Shown here in pieces: positions 44,140 to 57,867 of a stretch of DNA of 64,000 bases (positions are counted from its first letter, which is position 1; every line of letters starts with the position of its first letter). The translations under genes were made by a program, and so were the position numbers. The notes beneath the pieces were generated by a model. It was not told where the DNA came from. It saw nothing but the letters and a program-made list of their open reading frames with translations, and ran no database searches. Source of the stretch: Apostichopus japonicus (Eukaryota; Echinodermata; Holothuroidea; Aspidochirotida; Stichopodidae); assembly GCF_037975245.1 (NCBI RefSeq), contig NC_092567.1:4410214-4474213 (forward strand), in the 5' to 3' direction.

Positions 44140-46990
44140 CTGATTTTATTTTTGAAAAATGTAATTTGGTGTGAAAAGGTAATGATGGTTACCGGGAGAA
44201 CAAGGTGGGGGGTGGGTTGTTAGGCAGGGGTAAAATGTCAGATGTGGTTCCATCAATTGAAGGATACAATCACTTTGTTTTCCTTTTTGCAGGGGAGACT
44301 CATGGAGGTAGAGAGGAGGGTGGGGGTTGGCGGTGGGGGTGATTGAAGTTCGAAGAAATGTGAACAAACTTGGTGTTATAGCATCCGCGTTATTATGTTG
44401 TGCGTTTTAAAATGACAGATACTATATAGATACGGTATCACATTTGCAAGACGCTTCGCCTTGACGCTTGTGATTCGAGTGTGTCTAGCATAAAACGTGA
44501 TATGTATAGAGTAGCCAAAATAGCGAATGACACACCGCTCTAAAGATTAATGAACGATACATTGGTTGTATGCAATGACTACAAACAGATGTTCGTAGGA
44601 TTGTGTACGGATTGCTGTACTGTTAACACAAGAGCAGCAACGCTACAGAAGCTCATGTAACCTTCTATTTGAGAAATGCGTTATTTCTTGCGCGAGATAA
44701 CGGTGTTATTTCCTTTCCTTACATTTCCTCTCCCCTTGCCCTCATGCTCCTTCTTAGCAGCCATAATTTGCTTATATGATAGAAGGTTTAATTTCGCCCT
44801 CTCAATTAGTACTTACATAAGTATGTAAGTTATAACTCTAACGTACCGCTGGAGTCTTACGTTAAACTAGTTTTCTTTTTCTTTGAATACAATACATTCG
44901 TCGCCTGAGCCACATTTAAATGTTCCCCGCTATATCAATATAGTGAACGGCCAATATGGATATATGGTCACCAACATCGATTATGGACGTATCACCGTAT
45001 TTACAGCTTGCACGCATGCTCACATGTACTTCATGTATTTGGTACCGTTTCAGAAAGTAAACTATATTTTACATGCGGATCGTAGCAATGTGCCATTCAA
45101 CCTTTATATTTTTCGCAGGTACTTAGGTATAACCTGCATAATTAGTAAGGTAATGATTTTCTACTTGATGCGAATCAATCCTCTAAACATCAATTTAAAA
45201 TGCAGCTTTTGTGAGGTCGGCTACACCGAAATAGAACTTGAGGACATGTAGTTAGGTAAAGGTTTTCACAGAAGCTTTACAGTACATATGCAGTGAATGT
45301 CTGTATTTCTTTTATTTCTCACTCCCGCAATTTTCCAGTCATTTCTAATAATACCTCAATCTTAAATAAAAATGCATTCGAGACACTCGAACAACATCTG
45401 AAAATCATGTTACTACAAGAACATGTTACACGAAGGAAGATTTCGAGAACGAAACATGTGTAAAAGTAAGTGGGCCTGACGTTTTGATCCTAGCAGAATC
45501 CTCTTCAGAAGCTGTATGACAAATAACAGTAACAGAAGGCACAAATACACGCACAGAATACAGACAGGTCAATGAGCATGGTGAACACAAAAGAGAGGCT
45601 CCACTACCAAAAGTCTTGTCAGGGGATGTAATACCCCGTAATACGTCACGCTACAATATCATTGGGGAAGTGGTGAGGAACAAACAAGAAAGCAAACACA
45701 GAGGTTAGTTCAAACTATCAACCACCTTTCTTAATTCCTTCATTGATTAGTACAATATGTTGATTTAGTATACTTTCGAAGTTTCGAGGAACCTGTCCAA
45801 GTATAGGTTTTCTAGTTGTAGATAGCTGTCTCATCCGACGTGTGACACGTGACCTATTTACTGTACGAAGTGGCGAGTACGTTAACTAACCTTTTCTAAT
45901 TCCTTCATTGATTAGTACAATCTACTAACTATAAACAAAGAAGAAAGCAAACTACATAGAAGAGTTCAAAATCAACAGCAAATGGAAGTCACATACACAC
46001 ACTTGTCACCTGCACCCAAAATGAATCAACTTGGATACAAATTGACACTAAATGCGTTCTAGCGTGTCTGTGTGTGTTTGTAGGGGTGAGTGATGGATTT
46101 CTTTTTGTCACCAGGTCCTGTACTATACCTATCTCCCTTAATTCCTTCATTGATTAGTACAATATGTTAACCGTATTTACTTTCCTAATCAGGGTTCAAG
46201 TGGATGTCCTGTTGTATTGGTGTAAATATCATTGACTCAATGACCTCTATTGAAATCCTTGTTATTGTTATGTTCAATCATTTAACATTGTTTCTGGTAT
46301 CGAATGGCCCTGGAAGTGGGAGGTTGTGTCCAACTATATTTGTGGAAGCTTTGATAAACAAACAATGCCTTAGCAATACATTAAGCCTTTGTGAATCTAA
46401 TGTAACTGTGACAGTATCGGAATGCTATTACAAAACCAGTAAATATATCCAAATTGTGCAGACATCAATCCGATATTCACAGCTATTTGGAGAAACACAA
46501 TCACTACTTCATGTATTACCGTGATGAACGTGTTAAACCTGTCGTATAACTGATGTACCATACGTCCTGATTTGAGTATTTGGGTAACATTTATATACTG
46601 TTTACTTTTATTTGTAAAACTTTTTCAAATATGAGTCTTTTCTTTTAGTAAACGTAGCAACATAACAATTATATTCATAACTATCCAACTGAGGCAGATG
46701 CCATACTACATATATTATAGCAGGGAAACGTCAGTTACTAAATGTGCGTACTAATGACGGGAAAGCCTTGTTAAAACCTTTTCGAATTCGCCTGTTTTAT
46801 GTTACGCTTGTTGGTTATGACACGCACTTTGAATATGGGTACTGTTCAAATGAGATTCTTGCTAAATTGAACCTACTATAACTGCCTAGCTAAGTTTTTA
46901 ACCTCGGATCAAGTCGTAGTTTCTAATTTGTACCCCGCACATAATCTTACCGCTTAGCGACGAGGGTCATGACATTTTAACCATCGACAT
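44140..46990. other. Mostly unassigned; one repeated 27-mer
   Basis: TTCCTTCATTGATTAGTACA occurs three times (near 45736, 45900 and 46142). Plus-strand frames at 44883-45251 (122 codons) and 46204-46524 (106 codons) have no recognisable domain. A GTTTTGATCCTAGCAGAATC segment near 45481 resembles ends of retroelements, but this is weak. Confidence 0.35.
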
Positions 46991-46994
46991 ATAC

Positions 46995-47240
46995 TGTACA
47001 TTAAGACTGGCACTAGGGGAGGGGGAGGGGAGGGGAGGAGAGGAATAGGGGAGGGCGGGGACGGGGACGGGGAAAAGGGAGGAGTGAGGAGTGAGGAGTG
47101 AGGAGTGAGGAGGGAGGTGGGAGGAGGGAGGTGGGAGGAGGGAGGAGGGAGGAGGGAGGAGGGAGGAGGGAGGAGGGAGGAGGGAGGAGGGAGGAGGGAG
47201 GAGGGAGGAGGGAGGAGGGAGGAGGGAGGAGGGAGGAAGG
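46995..47240. repeat. Polypurine GGGAGGA tandem repeat
   Basis: The plus strand is almost only A and G over about 240 bp, mostly GGGAGGA units with GAGTGAG and GGGGAC variants near the left end. Such tracts can form triplex or G-quadruplex DNA. The Ser/Pro/Leu-rich minus-strand frames are artefacts. Confidence 0.95.
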
Positions 47241-47891
47241 GACAGCAATACCCTTTCATGTTTTGTATTTGACATAAGTATATTATTCGGGCAAGAATGG
47301 CTGCCATAAATATCTAACTCAGGGAAAATGCTTCTGCATCTTCATTTGTCATATAACTCTCGCTCAATATTGTTCCCACCAAACGTGAAACGTCTCAATT
47401 TGTTGTGCATATTTACAAGTGATATCAGGTTTTTTTCAGCAGAACCATTTTACTATCATCCTTAATTTCAAATTTTCGTTAAAGTTTTTACGGTTGTCAC
47501 ACAGTGTGAAACACAGTTTGATTTGTACCTAGTTTCTCCTTTATATAGTTGTAAATAACATTACATTGTATACATACAGCCTTAGCCTACATGTTACTGT
47601 AGCATGTTATGATATAACACAATGTGATATGATGCAATGTTTACAGCTATAATATGATGAGATTCAGCATTTGGTAGGATTGTTTAGACTAAGGGGTGAG
47701 TAGGTCCTAACTTATTGACCTTTAGGCTGGCCTGGTGGTGGACTGTAGAATGTGTTACTAGGGGGATTGCTTAAGAGGTATTTGGGAATAGTGACAGGTG
47801 GACTATTACATTTGTATTACAGGGGGTATTATATAAAGGTCTAGTACTTATCATTTCAGTTACTATGGTAGGCTACTTTCGAGATACACTT
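47241..47891. other. No supported gene
   Basis: AT-rich flank to the left of CACTG element copy 2; nothing recognised. Confidence 0.45.
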
Positions 47892-50599
47892 CACTGTAAA
47901 ACCCAACACGTCAAGACAACTTGAAAAAGTCGAGGTAACCCGCTGCCTTAACTTTTTTAAGTTCACTCTACTAACCCAGCCACTCCATAAGTAAGACTTG
48001 ACAGTAGTGGTTACAACCAACTCACTGGTTTTACTTTGTTACACTATATGTTCATCAGTTGTGGCAACAGATATCAGCAAAGTCCAACAAATTTAATCTT
48101 TATCTTTTTTTGAGAAAAAGCTGGGCAAGTTATGGTAACTAAAACTTTAGAGCTGATACAGCATAGCCTTTCCTCTTTACACTGACAAGACCAATTCAAG
48201 TTTTGCCCACTTTCAATTATCTCTAGAGTTAACTTTGAATATTTAAGTTGACGCTACTTGGTATATTCTAGGCAGCGGGTTACCTCAATATAATTGAGTT
48301 ATGACAACAGACAATTTTAGTAAAGAAAACTATATATTGCTAAGTTAACAACACAACTTTATTTTCAACCTCTGAAGCCAGTAACAATGTACTTTAACAA
48401 GGAAATAGAAGAAATAAACGCATAAAAAGTGCCTAATACTTTTATCGGTGGAAACAACGCCAAAATGTATCAATAGAGAGATACAGAAGAACATACTGCA
48501 ATCATTCATTTCCATGATTCATTTAAGATAGTAAATACCAATTTCAAGTGCATGTGTTCTTTGGTATGAAATACAGAAGTAAAATTAATATGTTATGGCT
48601 GCTGGAAATAACCAATGTTGTTAAAAGCCAAGAAGTATGAAGTAACCACTCCTCTCAGCCATTTACAATATGATTGTTTTAGCTAAAGACTTTAATTTTG
48701 TGGCAAATATTTATATAGGTGAATCATAATTACATCATCATGTAAATAGGCAACGATGCTCAAAACACCAATGTTTCATTAACTAAAGGAATGCACTTAA
48801 AGTTGTCGATAGCAAAGCTATAGTGATGCCACCAATTGTTCTTGCATCTGTTTTTATGACAAAGACTAGTTATGATGGATAAGAGCATTGTTCAATTGTG
48901 AAAACCAAGCATAGAACAGGAACTTCATCTTTTTAATGATATGAAAAATTTCTTTTCAGGATATTTTGATCCCTTGTATTAAAAATTACCATTAAAAACT
49001 AGTTCCCATGAAAGCTAAGGATATGTTTGGGGAATCACATACAACCTTTCATCCTAGAAAGGGGTATATGAAATCAAGCCAGGGTTCAGCAAATAGCCCC
49101 TGTTTGGTCCTTTGTACTCAAAAACTTACATTTTAATCATAAGATAAAGCAACTCTGTAAAACTCTTTTAATAATCTGAGAGGAAGCACAACAGTCTTTG
49201 CTCATGAAAACCTGCATGCAAAGTAAAGTCATCATGAAAAATGTTTGTTTTTTAGATCTCTACAGCAAAGCACTTTATTTTTACCCATTTGGAACACAAA
49301 ATACTTTGAAAGAATTCCATTGTCAATCCCTGTCTTTTGCCAGTTTTTGGATTCTTCAAACACTTGTATTACTGTGATTTGAATAGTTTCATCACAACAT
49401 AGATATCTGATGCATTTTCCTTTATCAGTATATATAATATTAATACTGACTTCCTGTAAATGATTTCACAGTACATCCCTCATTGGGCTCATTAGGATGA
49501 ACATGTTTGTAAGTTCAAATTTTGCAAATTATTTCTGAAACATATACTATGATACCAATCACATTGATGCAAGCAAGCTGATAGAAATTCTCCATAACTA
49601 AGCAAGTACAAAGTGATTATTTGACAAACAATGGCTCTGAATAAAAATGAAAATGTAAACTAGAGTTTAAGCCTGATAGAATTTTTTTCAGACATTTTTG
49701 GACCCTTCCAACTCACTAGAGGTGTGGGCTATTATGTCATTTCTCTGCCTGAAGAAAACATCGGCATTTCATAAAATTAACTTTGTTTCGCTCTTTGATT
49801 ATTATAATGATTATTATTAGTGCCTATTCACCCAATCAACAATTCTTCATAAGTTGAAATGTAAAAGCAGAGAAACAATTTCCCATGGCATCCTGTTCCA
49901 TATTACAATTTGTTTCACCACATTTTCAAGATTTACCAAGAAACAAGATAATTACCAGTCAAATGGAGTTTTGCAATATCTCTCTGGACCCCACATGAAC
50001 TATTTAAACACTTAAGATGCATGATAACTATGTATGTTTATAATGGAATGTAATGCCACAGGCATGGTTTCAAATTGTTAAGAGGGTTATTTAAGTAGCC
50101 TGACGGTTTATTTTTTGTTGATAAATTACACTAAAACAGCAATATATTAACTTCTTTAACTAAAGAATATTATTGTTTAAGCTGTCATTAGCAAAAATAT
50201 TCAGCAATCCCTTTTTCTTTAATCTATATCCAGGACACAATTTGTACTTACGATGGATCAAATAAACCAATGGTGTTGTTAACATATACAGTAGAATGCA
50301 AAAATGAAACAAACCAAAATTAAAGTAAATTTCCTCCAAGGTGGTAATAAAAACTGTAAGAATTTTGACCAAAGGTGACCATATTTGAATTTCTGGTATA
50401 TTTGGGGCAAATATAGCAGACCTTTATGCTACCAAAGGTGACCATATTTGAATTTCTGGTATATTTGGGGCAAATACAGCATACCTTTATGCTAGTTTTG
50501 CATGTAATATTGTACACACAATGCAACATGTAACTGTTAAATTGTCACAAGCCTCAAGGTAATTTCTAATAAAAAGTATGTACTCTTATTTACTGTATT

Positions 50600-50824
50600 T
50601 TAAGAATTGCTAAAACAAGAATATAGATGAATGAGCTGTTTTATTATCTGATCATACCATACAGAATGTGCTATATAGCCTACCCCTGTCTCAAAGTGAA
50701 ACAAGTTCTGAAACCTTTGTCTGGTTGACAATATTTCCACCATTCTGTCAAGGTGTTGGTCTAGTGAAGAAAAGAAAGTGCTTTCCAGAGCAAGGTTGCT
50801 TAACCTCGAAAACTCAGCCTTCAA
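50600..50824 (-). pseudogene. Downstream exon of the element-borne gene (copy 2)
   Basis: The same acceptor as copy 1 precedes LKAEFSRLSNLALESTFFSS. The frame then runs on through LDQHLDRMVEILSTRQRFQ and further to a stop at 50600. This fuller form is absent from copy 1 because of the deletion. The end of the real exon is uncertain. Confidence 0.4.
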
Positions 50825-51616
50825 CTGAAAGAATAAAATGAGAAATGTAGAAAACAATATTTAGTTAAGTTTGCCCTATGAAAAGAAGATGGCTCCCCTT
50901 TGCCAGGTAGCAATATCATAGAAAGCCATTTCCAAGGTGAGAGTATAAATGCAACTTGTAAGTGCATTTGTCGATTGTAGTCAACTGCCAATCGGAATCC
51001 TGGGTAAGACATATAATATACAGTTATTAACTAATTTTACCGGTATTTAGTGCAGATATTAGTTACCAAAAACAATAGTAATGGTGACTGACATCCATGG
51101 GTTAAAAAATACATCAACCGGCTAATTACTGATCAGATCACCCTGTGGCACCATAGACCACATACTTTGTTTCTCTTTTTTTTCTGTATTTTACCAAAAT
51201 TTTATACATAAGAAATAAAACATCTCTAACACTAATCACCCACTGTGATTACTTTTACTACTCATTATACACTGCAGCTACTATATCATGAAAAATACAA
51301 AACAAAATGTCCAATTTTAGTGAAGGAGACAGCACCCCCAATAAGTTAATGAACAATTAAGGAACTTACTTCACTGTGAAGAAATAAGGCGGGCATCTTC
51401 TACCATTTCGTTGACGGCTGGCGCATTTAAGACCAGGTCCTGTCTACGGTATGCATAGGTCCTTATCATCATTTTTTAAATCTTGTCCATGTCCCTGTTT
51501 CTCTTTTGAACTTCTGTGCAGAAGTTTTCTCAATAAGACTCCATACTTGTTGCATCTTCTCCAATTGGAATCTCTTGTAAGTAATTTATTTCTGCTCTCT
51601 TTGGTTTTTTGTGTTT

Positions 51617-52376
51617 TTATGAAGACGTTCCAGGGTAGGAGCACTTCCTTGAGTTAACGTTTAGTTCCATGCAGTCCAACTTTCTCATTTTTGCTCTAAG
51701 ATTACCCATCTTAAATTTGATGCTGTTAAGCATTTCATCATAGCCAGAGGAACTTCCCTTTTCAGCCAAACAAGGATAGGTCCTCATGATTGCTTTTGCT
51801 ACTTCAGTGTATTCCATGTGTGTTGGATAAGCTTTGTACTCCCAAATGCGTTTAGCAATCGCATCAAGGAACTGACTTTTGTGATCTTTGCTTAAGTCAA
51901 GGTGCTTCTTTCCTTCTGACAGATACTTTCTATTACCGTCTTCAAAAACCAGTTCCAGCTCTGGGCCTACTTTAGGTACCTGAAAGACCTCTGGCCAACA
52001 CCCTTGTCTCAGTTTGGCTTCTACCGACTGTATGTCATCATTTGAACTAACACTCATAGTGTCATGTGAGCTTCCGAACGAACCGACAGATGACAGTGAG
52101 GGTGTACTACTCCAATAGCACTGATCTTCAGCAATTTCAGTGTATATCACTTGGAAGATGCACATGTCTCTGGTAAATCATTTGCATTAGTCAGATTCAC
52201 CATCTCACCGCCAAAGTCTGGATCAGCATATTGCAAAGTGAAACTGCCTTCAAGGCTTAACTTATCTTTCAAAGTTTCCATAAGGTTTTCAACAAACTCT
52301 GGACGTTGCTCAAGGGACACCTTCTGAATGTCCTTTGGTGACAACACTACCCTCAATTTGTACATAGTATCAATTT
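51617..52376 (-). pseudogene. Element-borne SAMD3-like gene, main exon region, frame-broken (copy 2)
   Basis: The layout is as in copy 1. Frame 1 starts MYKLRVVLSPKDIQKVSL (52365) and ends at TGA. The -1-displaced frame spans 52165-51617. It differs from copy 1 at three residues: Ser/Phe and Arg/Leu in the first part (RPEFVENLMETL here), and Ser/Ile in the second (AKAIMRTYP here). The break between frames is unchanged. Confidence 0.6.
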
Positions 52377-53427
52377 CTGATCAATCCTATGCATGAAAAG
52401 AGAACAATGTAAGGGAGTTAGAAGCTGGCTTTATCGTTTCGTACACTCCCCTTAGAATTACAGTACTGTACCACATAGTAATATTTTAGCAGTAAGTGCA
52501 ACAACCCATTCAGCTGCAGTATACCACATGTACTGCATAAATATGCAGTATGGCAGCTGATCTACTGTACATCTACTCTTAGCTACTTGCATGGGTAGAT
52601 ATTTTGCATGTAAATGTCATCCAAGTACTGCATCTTTCAACGTTTAGTAAGGCTCATGCTTTATCACAGACAACTCAACTTAGGGTAACTCCTATTGTTC
52701 TTCATGTACAGTATATCTACAGAGTGTTTCAACACAACCACTTTAGCTTCTCTGATAGTGTAGGAAGTTAGAGGGTAGTAATCTTTAAGATTACCTGGAC
52801 AAACTACTTGATCATAGTTTTCAGTCTCTGTCACTTTGTATGCTCCAATGTGGCTTTGAAAATAGATTTATGCAATTTTACTACAAAGCCATCCATTGTT
52901 TTTATCAACAATAATAGTTTGTATATTTGCTAGTACAGAATGACCACTATCACTGCCAATCACAACAAACATATCTCTAAATTATACCTCATTCAAATTT
53001 GCTAATCAGTACCATGTATTAACCACATGAGCTCATGCTGATGAACCGAATGTTTTACTCCTCTGTCTCACACTGTGTAACTGTTAATGGTTAGGCCTAT
53101 CTGTAAAGCTCTATAGCCTAACCTAATGCACAGCCTACGTTCAACGTGAAATGGAGCTTATAAATTTTTAGGCTAGGCTGTTGAAATATTTTGAATATTT
53201 CTAATCCAATTCAATCACGCATATAATTTCATGCTGCAAGTTTTAAACTTTGACTTGGGCTAATTTTAACAACATATTTCAGATTCAGTCGAATCTTTGC
53301 GAATATCATTACTGTATTGAGCATTAATCATTCCAAATACGAACCGTAAATCTCCAAGACTTGGAAAAGCGGGCCCCTGACGTATGTTATCTACTTAGTC
53401 GATAAACGCGCGCGAGCGATCACTTAC

Positions 53428-53478
53428 CGGTAATTTTGTTGCAAATACGCATAGTCTTCTCTTTCCAGTCGTTTTCAT
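53428..53478 (-). other. Candidate 5' exon of element-borne gene (copy 2)
   Basis: The same 51-base ATG-to-GTAAGT exon as in copy 1, unchanged. Confidence 0.4.
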
Positions 53479-53660
53479 GTAGAAATGTTTTGATACTCGA
53501 CCATCACAAGTTGAAACAACGATATCTTCATACGTTGATCTACGTTTCCGCATAAAACTTACGTAAATCATGTTGTAACGCTTATTTTAACATTATTGAG
53601 TCATCCTGACTGTCATAACCCTTGTTCAGAAAGCTCATCTACCGGTTGGGTTTTACAGTG

Positions 53661-54700
53661 TTCCTTATTCAGCAACGATTTCTCTAGTGCGCAATCACGG
53701 AACTCGGGTGAAACTGACGGACGTATAAGTACGGGTATGTAGCTACAGTGTTAGATTACGTACTTATTTCATATACACACGCTATATGCTACACGAGATT
53801 GTACAAATTAAGCTTATGCACTAAGATTTCAGGCACACAAATGCATAGTGATTTTGACAAGAACCAGTTCTAAGTGGAATTTAGTAGTATTCGACGTTCA
53901 TATTACAATGGGCTTTACTTCCTTAGATTATATTCTATTTAATATTTTATTGATTTTATTGATTTTCAAGACAGTTTTGAAGTGTCCATAACCACTATAA
54001 ATACGACGTTGTATCTTCATTATTTGCTCCCTCTCAGCAGTAAAATTACAAGATAGTCCCCTCCCTGCCGTTCTCCTTGAAAAAAGGGTCAAACATAGAG
54101 TGGCACAAGGGAACCTACTTGACATATAGTTCCAAACACCAACAAAAGGTAACTTTAAATAAATATCTATAAACAAAATTACACCTAATACAAATTTGGA
54201 TCGCAAATAGCTAATCTTTGCCCCAAACATTCCTAATAATTGATATAGGCCTACAAGTTACGGCAGTGATGTAGTGTGAAAAAATACCAATGTGTCTGAG
54301 TAGTGAGGGACAAGCGTTAATGTTAACAACTCTATCGCTATATTATTACCCTGCAGTAAAACCAAATGAGTTGTAACCTGCTAGACTGGTCTTTAACACT
54401 AGAGAGGTAAATAAAGTATTACTATAATTAGCTTAATTCTATGACCTATACATGTAGGCAAATCATATATTATACACAACGTTGCGCTAATTGGATTGAG
54501 CTGATATTTAATTATAACTGGGCCTATACATGAAGTCAAAGTAACTTAAGTCATTTTGTACGTACACTTCAATTCGCCTGATCCAATCTTCTCATAAAAT
54601 AAAGTAAAAGACGGCTCCGTTGTGTATAATAACCACTATGGATTTCTGCACACAGCTTCATCGTTGAAGTTGTTTTTGAGAGTGTATGTCATAATAATGT
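53661..54700. other. No supported gene
   Basis: AT-rich. A minus-strand frame at 53928-54230 (100 codons) has no recognisable domain. Confidence 0.4.
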
Positions 54701-54703
54701 CAA

Positions 54704-54705
<2 letters not shown>

Positions 54706-54748
<43 letters not shown>

Positions 54749-54825
54749 TATAGTTTAGTGAAGAGCGCAACCCGGAAAAGATATTGTCCTACAACACGCG
54801 ATATATATATATAGATATATATAAC
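54706..54825. repeat. (TA)n microsatellite, interrupted
   Basis: Two TA/ATAG runs (54706-54755 and 54800-54825) lie either side of a short unique stretch. Confidence 0.9.
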
Positions 54826-55272
54826 ATACATAATATTATCGTCATTTGGGGTCAATAATGTCTACGATGCGCTGGCGGTTGAACTGGCGGAAGGATGCAA
54901 TAACTATTAATCAAAACATTGCTTATATATATTTAATAGAAATACTCCTAGCACGGTCATTTCCTTTGCCGGAGAAATCCAAACAATATCTAACATGATA
55001 GAATTCGGTTTCATTTTCTATTTTACCCGCTGTAAGTTTAACAGTGTGTTGGAAGGTTGGAAAACATATCAAAACAAAACAAAAATGGAGTAGAGCTGAA
55101 GAGGCCACTCGTATCTTTTCGTGCAAATCGAATTAACAGAAATGGCAGCAAACATAAAGAAAACCAATATAAAAAGAGAAATATAGAAAAGATAGGAGTA
55201 TATGAATAACAATACAACAAACGAAAGAATACTTGACGAAGGAAAAGGAAAGACATGCTCTTTATATGTAAC

Positions 55273-55850
55273 CAATTACAGCAATCCTAATATGCTACAT
55301 TAGTAGTTGCTATAGTTTTGTTCCCTTGTTTCAAGTGTAGCAATCCTTATATGCTACATTAGTAGATGCTATATAGCTTTGTTCCCCTGTACCAAGTGTA
55401 GCAATCATAATATATAACATTAGTAGTTGCCATAGTTTTGTTCCCCTCATGTACCAAGTCTAGCTATCGTAATATGTTACAATAGTAGTTGCTATAGAAG
55501 TTGCTATAGTTTTGTTCCCTGTACCAAGTGCAGCATTCCTAATATGCTACATTAATAGTTGCAATAGTTTTGTTTCCCTGTATCAAGTGTAGCAATCCTA
55601 ATATGGTACATTAGTAGTTGCTATAGTTTGGTCCCCTGTATCAAGTGTAGCAATCCTAATATTCTACAATAGTAGTTGCTATATTTTTGTTCCCATGTAC
55701 CAAGTGTAGCAATCCTCATATTCTACATTAGTGGTAGCTATTGTTTTGTTCCCCCGTATCAATCCTAATATGTTACATTAGTATTTGCTATAGTGTTGTC
55801 TCCCTGTATCAAGTGTAGCAATCCTCATATTCTACATAAGTGGTAGAGTG
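55273..55850. repeat. ~60-bp tandem repeat
   Basis: About nine units contain TAGCAATCCTAATATGCTAC, ATTAGTAGTTGCTATAG and TTTGTTCCCCTGTATCAAG. Confidence 0.9.
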
Positions 55851-56765
55851 CTACAGTGTTGGAAGTACTTTAGCTTGTTGACGGTATAACATGCCCCACA
55901 ATATGATATATGCTCGTGTTACTATGCGTTATAATGCTGTCGAGCACTACTCGCTGTTTACGCTTATTCACTGATATGTGTTAATTGCATGATACTCAGT
56001 GTTCCCTATTCGACCTTCTATCCCATGCATGATGCAAAGTTACACTTTCACTAGTAGCAATTGTGACAGCACTAACCAAACTTTCCGTGAAATTCGAGGT
56101 TGCTAGAGTTGTAGCCATATGACAATATACATATCGACAAAGGCGTAGGAATTTGGGGCGGGGGTTGCAGCCCATAGGAACATCACAAAATGAAATCTTA
56201 GAAAAGAGCAAAGTAAGTTAATGTCTACAACGGGGTTCGAAACGACCTCTGATCATAGTCCAGCTATCGCTATAAATGTCTTTATTCTTTTCGATTGTTT
56301 AAAATGCCCAGCCATTTTCCGTTATTTGTTTACTTTTTTAATATTGAATCTTGTCAGCAAGAGTTTGCTTAATATTACAGATGTTATCATTGATATACTT
56401 TGCAACCTATAGGTCATTTCAATTCCATTATCATTATATGTTAAAGCTTATAATTATTAACCCGGGCAGAATCCTTTCGTTTTGCCAATGATTTCCTTAA
56501 TAACATTCCAAGTTTTCCTGAGGTCAGTCATTTATTCACATAAAATGTTTGTAAAGTTAGATTTCTTTGCTACGCGAATACTGGTTGCCAAATTGTTTCA
56601 AAATGGTGTATTTAAGCTTGTTTGAAGGAGTGCGGCTGTAAAGAAATGCTTTGTAGTTACAAAACGAGCAATACCGGAAGTAATCCATGGAATGACTTTC
56701 TGAGATTTCTTAATTGTGTGACATTTAAGTGAATAATGTTTACTTCAGAAAGAATTAACATATGG
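55851..56765. other. No supported gene
   Basis: A hAT-like scrap AAGGCGTAGGAATTTGGGG lies at about 56140. Nothing else recognised. Confidence 0.4.
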
Positions 56766-57560
56766 TACATAAATTACACTTCCTGTCCTCTAACTATGTA
56801 TGCCAGTATACTAAATAGGCCTCCATAACATACATCATACAGACACATGATGTCCTCTAATGTTCAAGAATACATACATTATAATACCAGTATCTGTACT
56901 CTTACTGTATGCAACAGATGATACATACATTACACGTCCTGTCCTCTAACGGTATGTGCCAGTATACAAAGCAGGCCTACATACATTACATTTTACAGAC
57001 ACCTGACGTCCTCTGGAGTTCAAGAATACATACATTATAATACCAGTAACTGTACTCGTACTGTATGTACCATATAAATCATAAGTTACACGTCTTGTCC
57101 TCTAACTGTATGTTTACTTAATAGGCCTACATAGCTTACATTATACAGACACCCGATGTCCTCTAATGTTCAAGAATACATATACTATAAAAACCAGTTT
57201 CTGTCCTCTAACTGTTAGTGCCAGTATACTAAATAGGCCTACAAAGCTTGCATTATACAGAAACCTGATGTCCTCTAATGTTCAAGAATACATACATTAT
57301 AATACCAGTATCTGTCCTCTGACTGTGTGTACCATATGCTATATAAATTGCACTTCCTGTCCTCTTACTCTTAGTGCCATTATACTTCATAGGCCTACAT
57401 AGCGTACATTATACAGACACCTGATGTCCTCTAATGTTGAAGAATACATACATTATAATACCAGTATCTGTCCTCTAACTGTGTGTACCATATGCTACAT
57501 AAATTGCACTTTCTGTCCTCTAACACTTAGTGCCATTATACTCCATATGCCTACATAAAT
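56766..57560. repeat. ~150-bp tandem repeat
   Basis: About five units share GATGTCCTCTAATGTTCAAG (near 56847, 57002, 57153, 57266 and 57420), TACATTATAATACCAGTATC and a CTAxATAGGCCTACA segment. One interval is shorter (about 113 bp). Confidence 0.9.
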
Positions 57561-57631
57561 TACTATATGTGTATCCTTTCACCGTAGGTACCACGTCTAC
57601 TCATAATTTACAATGTCAAAGTAATTAAAAT

Positions 57632-57748
<117 letters not shown>

Positions 57749-57867
57749 TTAAAACTGCAGTTTGTGTTGAAAATCTGCTTATTTAACACTAACTGGTAAT
57801 TACGTACAATAAAAAGAAGCTTAATAACATTACTAAAATTTGCCAAATAAACGAGGAAATTGGACAT

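Larger units (their letters stand above)
47892..53660. mobile_element. CACTG-ended gene-carrying transposon, copy 2 (5,769 bp)
   Basis: It has the same ends and content as 21288-26781, with TT on both sides. It differs by scattered substitutions, a few 1-2-base indels, and one extra block of about 275 bp (about 50453-50727) that includes part of a 62-bp direct duplication. It is in the same orientation as copy 1. High identity and distinct flanks indicate two recent, separate insertions rather than a segmental duplication. Confidence 0.9.

Noticed and set aside
45472-45516. Hammerhead-like CTGAAGA ... AAAAC on the minus strand
   Set aside because: The GAAA box reads AAAA and the proposed stem II does not pair, so it fails as a ribozyme. 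It may still be a retroelement remnant.
46954-47307. Pro/Ser/Leu-rich minus-strand frames of over 100 codons
   Set aside because: Direct translation of the GGGAGGA repeat; low complexity and open in two phases.
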